Part shown: in pieces, positions 36,225 through 46,983 of the stretch | Layout of the letters: the number at the start of each line of letters is the position of its first letter | How positions within the stretch are numbered: position 1 is the first letter of the stretch | From: Psychrobacter sp. UBA3480 | GTDB taxonomy: Bacteria > Pseudomonadota > Gammaproteobacteria > Pseudomonadales > Moraxellaceae | Length of the DNA: 64,000 nucleotides | Assembly: GCF_002377945.1 (NCBI RefSeq) | Contig: NZ_DFQV01000032.1 | Span: forward strand, 47,805-111,804 | Reading direction: 5' to 3' | Position numbers and translations under genes: made by a program | The notes under the pieces: model-generated | Seen by the model: only the letters and a program-made list of their open reading frames with translations | What the model was told of the DNA's origin: nothing | Databases searched by the model: none

Positions 36225-37145
36225 CTAAACACTCGCTCCAACGGCTCGTGCAATTGCAATCCCTTCATCAACCGTCAAAAACTTGCGCTGGCTTGGGCTG
36301 TCTTTATAAATGACATCACCATCTTGAAAGATTAAGCATTCATTGACGGCCAACTGTTGCCATTTCTCATTTTCAGTAAGGGGAACAGTTACTAAAATAG
36401 TGACTTTATCCGTGTCTGTGGTCACATCACCAAAGTTAATCGCCATATCATCATCAGCGAGTTTGGCTTCACCAAATGGCGCTTTACGCGTGAGATAAAA
36501 CAGTAAACTACCCGCATAAGCCAGTTGCCACCTGCCATTGGATATTAAGCAATTAAATAACCCATTGGCAGAGAGATAGCGACACTGCGTGGTCAAAAAA
36601 TTAAACAACGTTTTGTCATCAGGACGCGATTTAAAGCTACTCTTTAGACGATTAACCAAATAACAGAATGCCATTTCAGAATCAGTTGAACCAACTGGCT
36701 GACAGTGTGAGGCATTGCCGTTGTCCTGCAAGCGCTGACAGCGTTTGATAAATTCGCTATTCATCTGCCCATTGTGCGCAAATACCCACTGCTCACCCCA
36801 TACTTCACGGACGAATGGATGGGTGTTTGCCAAGCAGTTCTGACCTTGCGTCGCTTTGCGAATATGCGCAATGACGTTCATGGCTTTGATTGGATAGTTA
36901 TTGACCAAGTCAGCGACTGGCGACAGATGACTCGGACGATTATCATGAAACAGACGCAGACCCGTTGAGTCATTTGCCGTCTCATCGTTGGTTTTGTCAT
37001 TATTACTGCATTCGCTGCGCTCAAAAAAGGCAATACCAAAGCCATCTTCATGACTGTCCGTCATCCCGCCGCGCTTGCGAAATCCTGCAAAGCTAAAGCC
37101 AATATCCGTTGGGGTATTACAGTTCATTCCTAAGAGTTGACACAT
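36225..37145 (-). CDS. Class II glutamine amidotransferase (YafJ-like)
   Basis: This 306-residue protein has the N-terminal nucleophile Cys2 directly after the start Met (MCQLLGMNC), HIRKATQG, the FAHNGQMN segment and GSTDSEMAF: the standard class II amidotransferase glutaminase core. No synthase domain is attached. The acceptor reaction of YafJ-type proteins is unknown. The start codon abuts the stop of the DUF2007 gene with no gap, so the two are an operon. Confidence 0.88.
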   Translation of the reverse strand: MCQLLGMNCNTPTDIGFSFAGFRKRGGMTDSHEDGFGIAFFERSECSNNDKTNDETANDSTGLRLFHDNRPSHLSPVADLVNNYPIKAMNVIAHIRKATQGQNCLANTHPFVREVWGEQWVFAHNGQMNSEFIKRCQRLQDNGNASHCQPVGSTDSEMAFCYLVNRLKSSFKSRPDDKTLFNFLTTQCRYLSANGLFNCLISNGRWQLAYAGSLLFYLTRKAPFGEAKLADDDMAINFGDVTTDTDKVTILVTVPLTENEKWQQLAVNECLIFQDGDVIYKDSPSQRKFLTVDEGIAIARAVGASV

Positions 37146-37475
37146 TTAATCATTACCGCCGTTATTGTCGTCTATTATCGAGTTACCTTGATTAGGATTA
37201 CTTTGAGCAGCAGATAGCGCATCAAAGTCAGCATCACTCATTTCATCAAGCAAAGCGGCACCATCAGTTGGGATGGTATCCAAAATGCGCTGAGCTTCTG
37301 CCAGATCAGTACTTTCTACCCAGAGAACGATACCCGAGTTCATACCTGGGATAGCGCTAAGCGGCTGCAAGGACACGGTAATGCCGTTATTACGTAGTAG
37401 GTTAGCGTGCAGCTCACCTTGCATATTGGTATCGTAGCGCGCCAGTTTGTGCCAGTTATCAACTTGATCGGTCAT
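37146..37475 (-). CDS. DUF2007-like putative signal-transducing protein
   Basis: This 109-residue protein carries a small alpha-beta domain in residues 8-70: KLARYDTNMQGELHANLLRNNGI, then ALWV-like LWVESTDLAEAQRIL. It matches the DUF2007 pattern of a strand, a helix spanning hereditary A-x2-LLxxxGI residues, and a final AxxIL helix. The C-terminal 35 residues are an Asp/Asn/Gly-rich tail. Its function is unknown; it is coupled to the downstream amidotransferase gene. Confidence 0.7.
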   Translation of the reverse strand: MTDQVDNWHKLARYDTNMQGELHANLLRNNGITVSLQPLSAIPGMNSGIVLWVESTDLAEAQRILDTIPTDGAALLDEMSDADFDALSAAQSNPNQGNSIIDDNNGGND

Positions 37476-37547
37476 GGGATCGCCTCTAAGGTTTCGGTGC
37501 TAAAATTAGTACTAGCATTGGTACTAGAATAAATGAATAGGCAATGC

Positions 37548-38711
37548 TTAAGACAATTGATCTAGCGTATATTCTTTGATTGCAAACTCACTACTATTTA
37601 ATGTTTCCTGCGCTTGCTCTGCTTGGGTGATACTGCTAAACACGCCGACTATTTGATTATCTTGTTTGCTTAATAGTACAAGTACGGTATTTTGCGACTT
37701 TTCAACATGCGCCCAATGATAAGCGGCCAGACGTTTCATCAAGTCAGGGTTTTTGACCATGATGTTATCACCCGTACGGCCTTCGGTACGGTTATAGTGA
37801 ATCACATTTAGGCGTAATAACCAGAAGATCACCGCCGCCTTTGCCAGCATAACAGGTAGTGCACGCTTTTCATCGTTATTTAGCGGGCGGATCGATTCAT
37901 AACCTTGTAAGAACGCCGCCATTTTACTGCGATCAAAGTTAACGGATTCGCCTTGTTCTGCAACGCCCCACGTGGTACAAAAATCATTAATAGTGATCGC
38001 AATATCCATCACGTAATGCTCGACACTGACTTCGGTAAAATCTAGTAGACCTGTCAGCCGAGCTTCACCTTTTTGTAGATTCCATAAGGTATTATCGGCA
38101 AACATATCTAAATGGCACAGACCTTTTGGCAAGGTTGCCAATGGCAATTCCGAATAAGAGCGCCAGATATCGCTCATCAGCTTGGCTTCGTCACCTGGCA
38201 TAAACTGCATTTCACGGTCGCGCACATCTGCCCATGGGTACAGAGGCACGCCATATTGCTCACTTGGCTGCAATGCTTGTAGTGTCTCATGCAGCATGGC
38301 TAATGCCGCGCCAATGTCATGACACATCGCTTGCGTGGTTTGATCCGGATGTGAGCCCGCTAAGCATGGCACTAGCGTAATCGCTTTGTCTTCATAGTGG
38401 ATGACATAGCGCTTATCGTCGCCATCCGTTTGCGAACCATTTGATTCAATAACGGCTAGCGGCGCGGCGACTGGTAGCTTGCCATTTAATTGATTAAGAA
38501 TAACGGCCATTTTTTCGATATCAGCGGGCGGACGCTCTTCAAACAATGTAAACACGTAAGAGTATGTGCCGTCTGCATCATCAGTTGTTTGAATAAACCA
38601 GTTTGAGTTTTTAATACCTTGAGTAATCGGAATTGCGCGGGCAAACGACACGCCAAAGCTTTGACAAAAGGCGGCAAACTGATCATCGGTTAACTGGGTA
38701 TAGACGGACAT
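37548..38711 (-). CDS. thrB: Homoserine kinase (aminoglycoside-phosphotransferase fold) with C-terminal extension
   Basis: This 387-residue kinase makes O-phosphohomoserine for threonine synthesis. It belongs to the ThrB form with the choline/APH kinase fold. GIKNSNWF near residue 33, the catalytic loop CHLDMFADNTLW and the metal motif LLDFTEVS are present. Enzymes of this type usually run near 320 residues. Here about 60 residues follow the usual end, with VGVFSSITQAEQAQETL resembling a small stand-alone alpha-beta module. No other threonine gene is adjacent. Confidence 0.88.
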   Translation of the reverse strand: MSVYTQLTDDQFAAFCQSFGVSFARAIPITQGIKNSNWFIQTTDDADGTYSYVFTLFEERPPADIEKMAVILNQLNGKLPVAAPLAVIESNGSQTDGDDKRYVIHYEDKAITLVPCLAGSHPDQTTQAMCHDIGAALAMLHETLQALQPSEQYGVPLYPWADVRDREMQFMPGDEAKLMSDIWRSYSELPLATLPKGLCHLDMFADNTLWNLQKGEARLTGLLDFTEVSVEHYVMDIAITINDFCTTWGVAEQGESVNFDRSKMAAFLQGYESIRPLNNDEKRALPVMLAKAAVIFWLLRLNVIHYNRTEGRTGDNIMVKNPDLMKRLAAYHWAHVEKSQNTVLVLLSKQDNQIVGVFSSITQAEQAQETLNSSEFAIKEYTLDQLS

Positions 38712-38896
38712 GACATCTCACTTATAGCAATTGGATAAGAAGTTGAATAGGATAAATTTATGCGGTAATGACAGCAATTGTACCGCGCATGATAAAACTA
38801 TGGTGAAAAGCGTAATAATCTTGCGAAAACCTGCCTGAAATAGCAGTGATTTTGCTAGACTAGCGCCTATGAATTGATTATAAGGTGAAAGACCCT

Positions 38897-39679
38897 ATGT
38901 TAGCAAAGCGTATCATTCCTTGCTTGGACGTTGACAATGGCCGCGTGGTCAAAGGCGTGCAATTTGTCGACATCAAAGACGCAGGCGATCCTGTCGAAGT
39001 AGCCAAACGCTACAACGAACAGGGCGCTGATGAGATTACTTTTTTGGATATTACTGCGACCAATGATGAGCGCGATACCACTTATCATACTGTTGAGCGC
39101 ATGGCAGAAACGGTATTCGTTCCGCTGACCGTTGGCGGCGGCGTTCGTAAAATCGCTGACATCCGCAATTTGCTCAATGCTGGCGCGGATAAAGTGGCGA
39201 TTAACTCAGCAGCCGTATTTACGCCGGAGTTCGTTGGTGAAGCCGCGCAGAAATTTGGCAACCAGTGTATCGTCGTTGCTATCGATGCCAAACGCGTCGC
39301 TGATATCAATGTCGATGGTATTGTCGTGCCACGTTGGGAGATTTTCACTCATGGTGGCCGTAAGCCAACGGGTATCGATGCCGTTGCTTGGGCGAGCAAA
39401 ATGGCAGAGTTGGGCGCTGGTGAATTACTGGTCACCTCGATGGACGGTGATGGCACCAAAAAAGGCTATGATTTGGCACTGATGCAGCAAATTACGAGCC
39501 GCGTCAATGTACCAGTTATCGCCTCAGGTGGCGTCGGTAACCTGCAACATTTGGCAGAAGGCGTACTAGAAGGCGGTGTAGATGCCGTACTTGCTGCCAG
39601 TATTTTTCACTTCGGTGAGTACACGGTATTGGAGGCCAAAGAGTATATGGCAGCGCAAGGAATACAGATGCGTCTTTAG
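38897..39679 (+). CDS. hisF: Imidazole glycerol phosphate synthase cyclase subunit HisF
   Basis: This 260-residue TIM-barrel enzyme forms imidazole glycerol phosphate and AICAR with HisH. Catalytic Asp11 (PCLDVDNG) and Asp130 (VAIDAKR) fall at the canonical numbers when ATG 38897 is used, which decides the start over the in-frame GTG at 38885. Phosphate-binding glycine loops (TVGGGV, ASGGVG) are present. No other his gene is adjacent, so the pathway genes are dispersed. Confidence 0.97.
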   Translation: MLAKRIIPCLDVDNGRVVKGVQFVDIKDAGDPVEVAKRYNEQGADEITFLDITATNDERDTTYHTVERMAETVFVPLTVGGGVRKIADIRNLLNAGADKVAINSAAVFTPEFVGEAAQKFGNQCIVVAIDAKRVADINVDGIVVPRWEIFTHGGRKPTGIDAVAWASKMAELGAGELLVTSMDGDGTKKGYDLALMQQITSRVNVPVIASGGVGNLQHLAEGVLEGGVDAVLAASIFHFGEYTVLEAKEYMAAQGIQMRL

Positions 39680-39864
39680 CACGCTCGTAATATACAAATA
39701 AAACCCAAAAAAATGCTATCATAGCGCTAACCATTTATTTTCGTTCAATTAACTAGGGCAACGCCAAAATAATAGGCGACCGAATCGATTGAACGCATCA
39801 GACTATTTAGCTATTTATTGACGCCTATATTTCAATTGAACGCTTATTAAGCAAAGGATTTTTT

Positions 39865-40386
39865 ATGTCGAATTTACAACAGCAGCGCAACGACGTGACT
39901 CATATCGATGGTAACCTACATCAAAACGCTGATGCTCGCATTGGTATCGTTGTTGGTCGTTTTAACGGTTTTGTCGTTGAGTCATTGGTTGATGGTGCAA
40001 TCGACGCCCTACTCCGTCATGGTGTATTGGGTAGCAACATTACTGTTATTCGTGTGCCTGGCGCATTTGAGCTACCACTTGTGGCCCAACGTGCTGCTGA
40101 ATCAGATCGTTTTGACGCGATTGTGGCATTGGGTGCAATCATCCGTGGTAGCACGCCGCATTTTGATATTGTAGCTAGCGAATCTGCCAAAGGTTTGAGT
40201 GCTGTGGCAATGGATTATAATATCCCTGTTGCTAACGGTATCATCACTACTGATAGCATCGAGCAAGCTATCGAGCGCTCTGGCACTAAAGCGGGCAACA
40301 AAGGCTCTGAAGCTGCGATGGTTGTACTAGAAATGATCGCTGTTTTGTCACAGCTAGATATTGATGACAGTATCGATGAAGCGTAA
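39865..40386 (+). CDS. ribH: 6,7-dimethyl-8-ribityllumazine synthase
   Basis: This 173-residue enzyme performs the penultimate step of riboflavin synthesis. [41 protein letters not shown] and the terminal [12 protein letters not shown] segments are characteristic. It opens the ribH-nusB-thiL-pgpA run, though 216 bp separate it from nusB. ribD and ribBA, often just upstream, are absent. No FMN riboswitch was recognised in the 185 bp before the gene. Confidence 0.97.
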   Translation: MSNLQQQRNDVTHIDGNLHQNADARIGIVVGRFNGFVVESLVDGAIDALLRHGVLGSNITVIRVPGAFELPLVAQRAAESDRFDAIVALGAIIRGSTPHFDIVASESAKGLSAVAMDYNIPVANGIITTDSIEQAIERSGTKAGNKGSEAAMVVLEMIAVLSQLDIDDSIDEA

Positions 40387-40602
40387 GCTTCAAAGCTCAC
40401 GTTTATTAGTTTAACTGGTGCTGCTATTTAGTAATAACAGCACCTTATAGCACTAGCCAGCTATCGAAACAATTGGCTACTTTTTGAATTTTCGCCGTAT
40501 TTCTATACCCTTTAAAGCTTTGAATCAGCAAAGTCAAAAAGCTACTTTGTTAATTTATATTTTGACTGGGTATCATCTCAAAAATTTAGGTACAGACCCC
40601 CT

Positions 40603-41445
40603 ATGACTGACCAACTCAAGCGCGCTATTAGCGCTGCGAAAACCGCACAAGCCAATGATGGACAAGCTGAAGCTACCCGTATAGCGAGCAGTAGTGCGGG
40701 TGATCAAACATTCGATATGAGTGAGTCTTCTTACAAGACCAGTCACACTGCTATCCGTAAGGCACGTCGCTTTGCGATGCAGGGCCTATACGAATGGCTC
40801 GTTACTGATCGCCGCTTTGATGTAGATGGTAAGCTTGGCTGGAAAGCCAATGCTCCGCATGATATTGCTGCTCGCACGCGTGCAACCAATGCCATGCATA
40901 CCGTCCATATCGGTTATTATCATGAAATGATGCGCGACATCCCAGAACAAATTGAAGCACTCGATGCGCTTATCAGTCAGCATCTCGATCGTGAGGTTGA
41001 TAAGCTAGATACTGTTGAGCACGCTATCTTGTTGATTGGCGCGTATGAGCTACAAAACCGTGTAGAGATTCCTTATAAAGTCGTGCTTGATGAAGCGATG
41101 AAGCTAAATAATCACTTTGGGGCGACTGATGCTCACAAATTGATTAATGCGGTACTGGATAAAATGGCCGGTGAGCTGCGCGCTTTAGAGGTACAAGCAG
41201 ATACTAATGCCAATCTACGTACGTCACAAAAAGCGGCGGCTAAACAGTCTGAAGCAAATCCAGTGGATAGCATCGAAACTGCTGCTGAAACAGAAAGCAC
41301 GATCGTCGATGAGCCGACTGCATCAAACAAGCCGCGTATCAGTGCTAACAAAGCTAACGTCAAACGCAGTAGTGCCAGTAAAGCCAGTGCAAATATCAGT
41401 GACTTTAAGGCGAGCAAGAAAAACGCTAACGATACCAAAGACTAA
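40603..41445 (+). CDS. nusB: Transcription antitermination factor NusB with long tails
   Basis: NusB binds boxA RNA with NusE in rRNA antitermination. The core (about residues 45-200) shows [26 protein letters not shown] and [12 protein letters not shown], as expected. At 280 residues it is twice the E. coli length. The N-terminal 45 residues are polar, and the C-terminal 80 are an Ala/Ser/Lys/Asn-rich, probably disordered and basic tail. It is followed 8 bp later by thiL. Confidence 0.94.
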   Translation: MTDQLKRAISAAKTAQANDGQAEATRIASSSAGDQTFDMSESSYKTSHTAIRKARRFAMQGLYEWLVTDRRFDVDGKLGWKANAPHDIAARTRATNAMHTVHIGYYHEMMRDIPEQIEALDALISQHLDREVDKLDTVEHAILLIGAYELQNRVEIPYKVVLDEAMKLNNHFGATDAHKLINAVLDKMAGELRALEVQADTNANLRTSQKAAAKQSEANPVDSIETAAETESTIVDEPTASNKPRISANKANVKRSSASKASANISDFKASKKNANDTKD

Positions 41446-41453
41446 GACTAGCC

Positions 41454-42485
41454 ATGAACGAGTTTGAGCTGATTGAGCGTATATTCTCACAGATGCAGGC
41501 CACGCATGCGCCATTAACTGGTATCGAAAAGGGTATCGGTGACGACGCGGCTGTGATGGCATTGCCAGCAGGCTCACGCTTGGTTAGCTGTATTGATACA
41601 CTGGTTCAAGGTCGTCACTTTCATGCTAACTGGCAAAGAGTCGACGAATTAGCGTTTGCGATTGGCTATAAAGCCGTGGCTGTTAATGTCTCAGATATCG
41701 CTGCTATGGGTGCGACGCCACATAGCATTATGCTAGCGTTGGCACTACCTGAACGTCTAGCAAATCACGATTGGCTCACGACATTTGCCAAAGGCTTATT
41801 TCATGCGTGCCAGCTGTTTGGCGTGACGCTGATAGGTGGTGATACCACGCGTGGTGATCGTTTAGTGCTCAGTATCAGCGCGCAGGGATTACTGGCCGCA
41901 GATACACCAGCCATTTATCGCTCAGGTGCACAAGTGGGTGACAAAGTTTATGTTTCAGGCACACTTGGTGATGCTGCTTTCGCCTTGCAACATCCTGACA
42001 GCGCACAAGGTATCGAGTTGGCACATCGTCTACATATGCCAACGCCGCGTATTGCGCTAGGTGCAGCATTGGCAAAGATGGGTGCCACAGCGATGATAGA
42101 TATCTCCGACGGTCTTTACCAAGATCTTGGGCATATCTGTCAGCAAAGCTCTGTCGGCATACGAATCCATTTAGATAAGCTACCGAGTAGCGAGTCATTA
42201 TCTACTGTCGATTTGTCTGATCGCTTATTAGGTCAGCTAGCGGGCGGCGATGATTATGAACTGGCATTTACTTTGCCTTCACATATCAAACCGCCTACTG
42301 GCAACACACCTGTCACTTGTATCGGCGAGGTAATTGCACTAGCAGATCCGATAGCGACAGATACCAAGTCTTCTGATAACTCACGTCTTGAACTGTTTTA
42401 TCAAAATCAGCCAGTGACGCCAACTCAGCCCGCACCGTTTTTGACGTGGCCCAATCTTACTGGTTACCAACACTTTACAGGCTAA
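41454..42485 (+). CDS. thiL: Thiamine-monophosphate kinase
   Basis: This 343-residue enzyme phosphorylates thiamine monophosphate to thiamine pyrophosphate. GIGDDAAVM near the N-terminus, NVSDIAAMGATP, GGDTTRGD and DISDGLYQDLGH match the PurM/ThiL fold and its metal-binding Asp residues. It starts 8 bp after nusB and ends 3 bp before pgpA, an arrangement common in proteobacteria. Confidence 0.96.
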   Translation: MNEFELIERIFSQMQATHAPLTGIEKGIGDDAAVMALPAGSRLVSCIDTLVQGRHFHANWQRVDELAFAIGYKAVAVNVSDIAAMGATPHSIMLALALPERLANHDWLTTFAKGLFHACQLFGVTLIGGDTTRGDRLVLSISAQGLLAADTPAIYRSGAQVGDKVYVSGTLGDAAFALQHPDSAQGIELAHRLHMPTPRIALGAALAKMGATAMIDISDGLYQDLGHICQQSSVGIRIHLDKLPSSESLSTVDLSDRLLGQLAGGDDYELAFTLPSHIKPPTGNTPVTCIGEVIALADPIATDTKSSDNSRLELFYQNQPVTPTQPAPFLTWPNLTGYQHFTG

Positions 42486-42488
42486 TCC

Positions 42489-43070
42489 ATGACTGATCAC
42501 GACTTATCTAAGCCTGACATCCGTAAAGCAAATGACTGCCCACCATTACCGGTCGGTGCCAGTATGCTTGACCGTGTGGTTTATTGGCTTGGGCTAGGTT
42601 TAGGTAGTGGTCTGCCGCGCCGTGCACCTGGCACTTGGGGTACTGTTGGTGGGTTAATCATTGCAATACCATTGTTGAGTTTGGGCTTTATACCTTTTCT
42701 CATTCTGACAATTCTATCTTGTATTTTGGGCGTTTGGATTTGCGGACGCACTGCTGAGCTGATGCAAGGTCATGATGATCCGCATATCGTTTGGGATGAG
42801 TGGGCAGGTATTTGGATTACCCTACTGCCTCTTTCTTACATGGGGATTGCTGACGATAACTTTTGGCAAAATATGTCTCAAGAACTTTCTATTTTCGCCA
42901 TTGTTTTCGCTTTTATCTTATTTCGCTTTTTTGATATCGTTAAGCCGCCACCGATTGGATGGGCTGACAAAAGAGTTGCTGGCGGGTTAGGCATTATGCT
43001 CGATGACATCATCGCCGGTATCATGGCAGCAGTAGTATGGGTAGCGGTTATGTTTGGTGTGCTGTTATAA
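42489..43070 (+). CDS. pgpA: Phosphatidylglycerophosphatase A
   Basis: This 193-residue inner-membrane phosphatase makes phosphatidylglycerol from its phosphate. PRRAPGTWGT, the DDPHIVWDEWAGIW catalytic acidic cluster and PPPIGWADKRVAGGLGIMLDD (with PPPIGWAD and GGLGIMLDD conserved) are diagnostic. Four membrane helices are likely. It is 3 bp downstream of thiL in the same operon. Confidence 0.95.
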   Translation: MTDHDLSKPDIRKANDCPPLPVGASMLDRVVYWLGLGLGSGLPRRAPGTWGTVGGLIIAIPLLSLGFIPFLILTILSCILGVWICGRTAELMQGHDDPHIVWDEWAGIWITLLPLSYMGIADDNFWQNMSQELSIFAIVFAFILFRFFDIVKPPPIGWADKRVAGGLGIMLDDIIAGIMAAVVWVAVMFGVLL

Positions 43071-43212
43071 GCTACCCTAACTACTACGATGCTGAATTGG
43101 CTACTCTACAACCGCTAATCCTAGCAACGTTATCAATTTGAACGCTACTCTCCTGTATAGACAATTGATCTATTGTTAGTAGGTGGCATTACAAAGCCTG
43201 CACATCACAGCA

Positions 43213-43241
43213 TTTTTATAAATGAACATTTGCGCTATAAT
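43213..43241 (+). promoter_or_regulatory. Probable glmU promoter
   Basis: A consensus -10 TATAAT lies at 43236-43241, 36 bp before the glmU ATG. A weak TTTTTA at 43213-43218 sits 17 bp upstream as the -35. Confidence 0.55.
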
Positions 43242-43276
43242 CCAATATTATATTTTGTTACATTTGTGAGCCTATT

Positions 43277-44653
43277 ATGACATCTCCTCTTTCTGTAATT
43301 ATTTTAGCTGCCGGTAAAGGCACACGTATGCAATCGGCAAAGCCAAAGGTATTGCAGACATTGGCTGGGAAGTCTTTATTAGGCCATGTGCTAGATACTT
43401 GTCATCAGCTCACTGTTGATGAAACCATCATTGTTCATGGCTTTGGTGGTGATCAAGTAAAGTCAGAGATTACCAATCAATATACACAAGCATCGATTGC
43501 TTGGGTTGCTCAAACTGAGCAATTGGGAACTGGCCATGCGGTCAAGGTGACACTGTCTGATTTACCCAAGTCAGGACAAAGTCTTATTCTTTACGGTGAT
43601 GTGCCATTGGTAAGCTGTAAGACATTGACAGCATTGAAAACTGCCAATATTGATGGCATGTCGATGCTGACGCTGACGGTCGATAATCCGTTTGGATTGG
43701 GTCGTATTAAGCGTGACCAAGCCGGTAATATTGAAGCCATCGTTGAGCAAAAAGATGCCAATGCTGAAGAGCAAAGCATTAAAGAAATTAACAGCGGTAT
43801 CTACTGCGTCGATAATGCGTTACTGCACAAATACTTGCCTGAGCTCTCTAACGACAATGCACAGCAAGAATATTATCTGACGGATATCGTTAAAATGGCA
43901 GTCGCCGATGGTATTACTATCGCGGCGATTGAGCCTGAGCATACGTTTGAGATTGAAGGAGTTAATAATCGTCAACAGCTTGCTAGTCTAGAACGCACTT
44001 GGCAGCGCAAGCTAGTTGCTGATTTGCAAGAAGCTGGCGTGCAATTTGCCGATCCTACCCGTGTCGATATTCGTGGTACGTTAACCGCTGGTCAAGATGT
44101 GTTTATTGACGTTAATGTGGTATTTGAAGGTGACTGTACCTTGGGTGACAACGTCTATATCGAAGCGGGCTGTGTCATCAAAAATGCCCAGATTGGTAAT
44201 GCCTGCTACATCAAACCGTATTGCGTGATCGATCGCGCTGATATTGGTGCTGGTGTTGATATCGGACCTTTTGCGCACTTGCGTCCTGATACCGTACTAT
44301 CTGATAACAGCAAAATTGGTAACTTTGTCGAAATTAAAAAATCGACTATTGGTCAAGGCAGTAAAGTAAATCACTTAAGCTACGTCGGTGATGCAACCGT
44401 TGGCACAGGCGTTAATATCGGTGCTGGTGTCATTACCTGTAACTATGACGGTGCTAATAAATCGCAAACCATCATTGAAGACAATGCGTTTATCGGCTCT
44501 AACGCCAGTCTAGTCGCTCCAGTGACGATTGGCGATACTGCTACCGTTGCTGCTGGTTCTGTGATTACCAAAGACGTTGATAGTAGTGCGTTGGCATTTG
44601 GTCGTGCGCGTCAAGTACAAAAAAATGATTTTCAAAGACCCCCTAAAAAATAA
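43277..44653 (+). CDS. glmU: Bifunctional UDP-GlcNAc pyrophosphorylase / GlcN-1-P acetyltransferase
   Basis: This 458-residue enzyme makes UDP-GlcNAc. The N-terminal nucleotidyltransferase begins [18 protein letters not shown], with YGDVPLV downstream. The C-terminal left-handed beta-helix hexapeptide repeats include GPFAHLRP, the [10 protein letters not shown] loop and GVITCNYDG. The length matches E. coli (456). It stands 182 bp before glmS, so the two steps from fructose-6-P to UDP-GlcNAc are clustered, although each may have its own promoter. Confidence 0.97.
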   Translation: MTSPLSVIILAAGKGTRMQSAKPKVLQTLAGKSLLGHVLDTCHQLTVDETIIVHGFGGDQVKSEITNQYTQASIAWVAQTEQLGTGHAVKVTLSDLPKSGQSLILYGDVPLVSCKTLTALKTANIDGMSMLTLTVDNPFGLGRIKRDQAGNIEAIVEQKDANAEEQSIKEINSGIYCVDNALLHKYLPELSNDNAQQEYYLTDIVKMAVADGITIAAIEPEHTFEIEGVNNRQQLASLERTWQRKLVADLQEAGVQFADPTRVDIRGTLTAGQDVFIDVNVVFEGDCTLGDNVYIEAGCVIKNAQIGNACYIKPYCVIDRADIGAGVDIGPFAHLRPDTVLSDNSKIGNFVEIKKSTIGQGSKVNHLSYVGDATVGTGVNIGAGVITCNYDGANKSQTIIEDNAFIGSNASLVAPVTIGDTATVAAGSVITKDVDSSALAFGRARQVQKNDFQRPPKK

Positions 44654-44835
44654 TTGCTCATTGGTGGTTTAGTCAACCTCAGTCATTCTTGAACTATTTT
44701 AAGCAGTACGGCAATCTTTGTGGTGCTGCTTCATCATATTTATCTGTTGATGACTCATCATTAATGACCAACCAAATTATTTGATCTTGCAACATTATAT
44801 ATTGAACTAATAAAATTTGAATCTAAGGAATAGCC

Positions 44836-46680
44836 ATGTGTGGAATTGTAGGCGCCGTTGCTGAGCGAAATATCGCTAATATCTTACTTGAAGGCCTAAA
44901 GCGTTTAGAATATCGTGGCTATGACTCAGCTGGCCTGACGGTTATTCGTGATGGTGAATTACACCGTGAGCGTCAAGTGGGTAAAGTACAGGCACTGGTT
45001 AATGCCGTTGCTATCAATCCAGAGTTTTTTGATGGTCATATTGGTATTGCTCATACGCGCTGGGCAACCCATGGTGAGCCAGCACAGCGTAATGCACATC
45101 CACATGTGTCAGGCAAAATTGCGGTCGTGCATAACGGCATCGTCGAGAACTATGCTGAGCTGAAAGAAGAACTAATAGCCAAAGGCTACGTGTTTACTTC
45201 ACAGACAGATACTGAAGTTGTGGCGCATCTAATCCATGATATCTACAAAAAAACGCCTGACTTGTTGGAAGCGGTCCGCACTATCATTCCGTTATTGCAC
45301 GGTGCTTTTGCATTGGGTATCGTCCACGTAGATTGCCCTGATGAGCTCATTACTGTACGTCTAGGCTCACCTTTGGTTATCGGTGTCGGTATCGGTGAGA
45401 ATTTTATCGCATCAGATCAGTTGGCTTTGCTGCCGGTGACCAATCGCTTCATGTATCTAGAAGAAGGTGATATCGCCAAATTAACTCGTAATAGCATTCA
45501 AGTTTATGCAGATGGTGTTGAAGTCCAACGTCAGATACATGAAATTGATGCCACCCAGCACAATGCCGATAAAGGCGAGTTCAAACATTATATGCTCAAA
45601 GAAATTTATGAGCAGCCAGATGCCGTCGCTCGTACGATAGAAATGGCTTTGGACAATGGTGAAACGACTAAACTACGCGATGATTTTTTACAGCGTCATG
45701 AGGCACTGCTGTCAGGTATTCGTCATGTACAAGTGATTGCTTGTGGTACCAGTTACCACGCTGGTATGGTCGCAAAATACTGGTTTGAGAGCCTTATTCG
45801 TATACCTTGTTCGGTCGAGGTTGCCAGCGAATTCCGCTATCGCAATCCTGTCGTCGTCGATAACACTTTGGTCATCTGTATTTCTCAATCTGGTGAAACG
45901 GCTGACACCTTATCAGCGTTACGTGATATCCAGAAGCAAACACCAACAGGCTTAGTCAGCTTGGCATTATGTAATGTACCGACGTCATCGCTGGTACGCG
46001 AAACAGATATTTTCTTGCCGACGTTGGCAGGACCTGAGATTGGCGTCGCCTCTACCAAAGCATTTACCACTCAGCTTGTAGCCTTGATATTATTGATATT
46101 AAAAGTTGGTGTCACGCAGAAACGCATGACTGACGAACACTTAAATACGTTATTAAGTGAGTTACATCAATTACCAGGACAACTCTACGCTAGCTTAAAC
46201 CTTGATGCTCCTATCAAGACCATGAGTGAAAGCTTTGAAGATAAGAAAAGCTGTCTATTCTTAGGTCGCGGGCTACAGTTCCCGATTGCGCTAGAAGGCG
46301 CGTTAAAGCTAAAAGAAATTTCTTACATTCATGCAGAAGGTTATGCGGCAGGCGAGCTCAAACACGGTCCATTAGCATTGGTCGATAAAGACATGCCCAT
46401 CGTTGTATTGGCGCCTAAAGACAGTATGTTTGATAAATTAAAAGCCAACATGCAAGAAGTGCATGCGCGTCATGGTGAGCTATTTGTATTCGCTAGTGAA
46501 GCCAGTCAGATGGTCGCGGAAGATAGACTACACTTAGTATATGTACCCGATGTTTGCGAGACGCTCGCCCCCATCGTCTACAGCGTGCCTGTGCAATTGT
46601 TGTCATATCATGTAGCAGTAATGCGTGGCACAGACGTCGACCAGCCACGCAATTTGGCAAAATCAGTCACGGTAGAATAA
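44836..46680 (+). CDS. glmS: Glucosamine--fructose-6-phosphate aminotransferase
   Basis: This 614-residue amidotransferase converts fructose-6-P and glutamine to glucosamine-6-P. Cys2 in MCGIVGA is the glutaminase nucleophile. HTRWATHG, the HNGIVENY loop and two C-terminal SIS isomerase domains (ISQSGETADTL; the end NLAKSVTVE) are intact. AAGGAA precedes the ATG. No glmS ribozyme was recognised upstream, as expected for Gram-negative bacteria. Confidence 0.98.
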   Translation: MCGIVGAVAERNIANILLEGLKRLEYRGYDSAGLTVIRDGELHRERQVGKVQALVNAVAINPEFFDGHIGIAHTRWATHGEPAQRNAHPHVSGKIAVVHNGIVENYAELKEELIAKGYVFTSQTDTEVVAHLIHDIYKKTPDLLEAVRTIIPLLHGAFALGIVHVDCPDELITVRLGSPLVIGVGIGENFIASDQLALLPVTNRFMYLEEGDIAKLTRNSIQVYADGVEVQRQIHEIDATQHNADKGEFKHYMLKEIYEQPDAVARTIEMALDNGETTKLRDDFLQRHEALLSGIRHVQVIACGTSYHAGMVAKYWFESLIRIPCSVEVASEFRYRNPVVVDNTLVICISQSGETADTLSALRDIQKQTPTGLVSLALCNVPTSSLVRETDIFLPTLAGPEIGVASTKAFTTQLVALILLILKVGVTQKRMTDEHLNTLLSELHQLPGQLYASLNLDAPIKTMSESFEDKKSCLFLGRGLQFPIALEGALKLKEISYIHAEGYAAGELKHGPLALVDKDMPIVVLAPKDSMFDKLKANMQEVHARHGELFVFASEASQMVAEDRLHLVYVPDVCETLAPIVYSVPVQLLSYHVAVMRGTDVDQPRNLAKSVTVE

Positions 46681-46721
46681 GAAGAATTACTCTACGACAG
46701 CTCTGAAAAAGACAAGTATTT

Positions 46722-46758
46722 ACCCCTGCTATTGTGAACTCAGTAGCAGGGGTTTTTT
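46722..46758 (+). terminator. Terminator of glmS
   Basis: ACCCCTGCTA (46722-46731) pairs with TAGCAGGGGT (46744-46753) around a 12-nt loop and is followed by TTTTTT. Confidence 0.9.
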
Positions 46759-46983
46759 ATAATTTTAAAACGACCTACTAGCAATTTAAAAAAGTAGTAA
46801 TAATTGCCTGAGCAAAAATTAAATAAAGATACTTAGATCCAGCTCCAAATAATCCGCATATTTTAAAAATTGGTGAAAAGCAGAATTTCGATACAAAAAA
46901 AATAGTGACACTCTATCTATTCACTAGAGTATCACTATTATTGTGCTTATTTGGTGGCTACATTTAGTTGCCTGTAACGACGT

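Noticed and set aside
43071-43276. A shared transcript from pgpA into glmU
   Set aside because: A 206-bp gap with a good -10 before glmU makes a separate promoter more likely; readthrough cannot be excluded.
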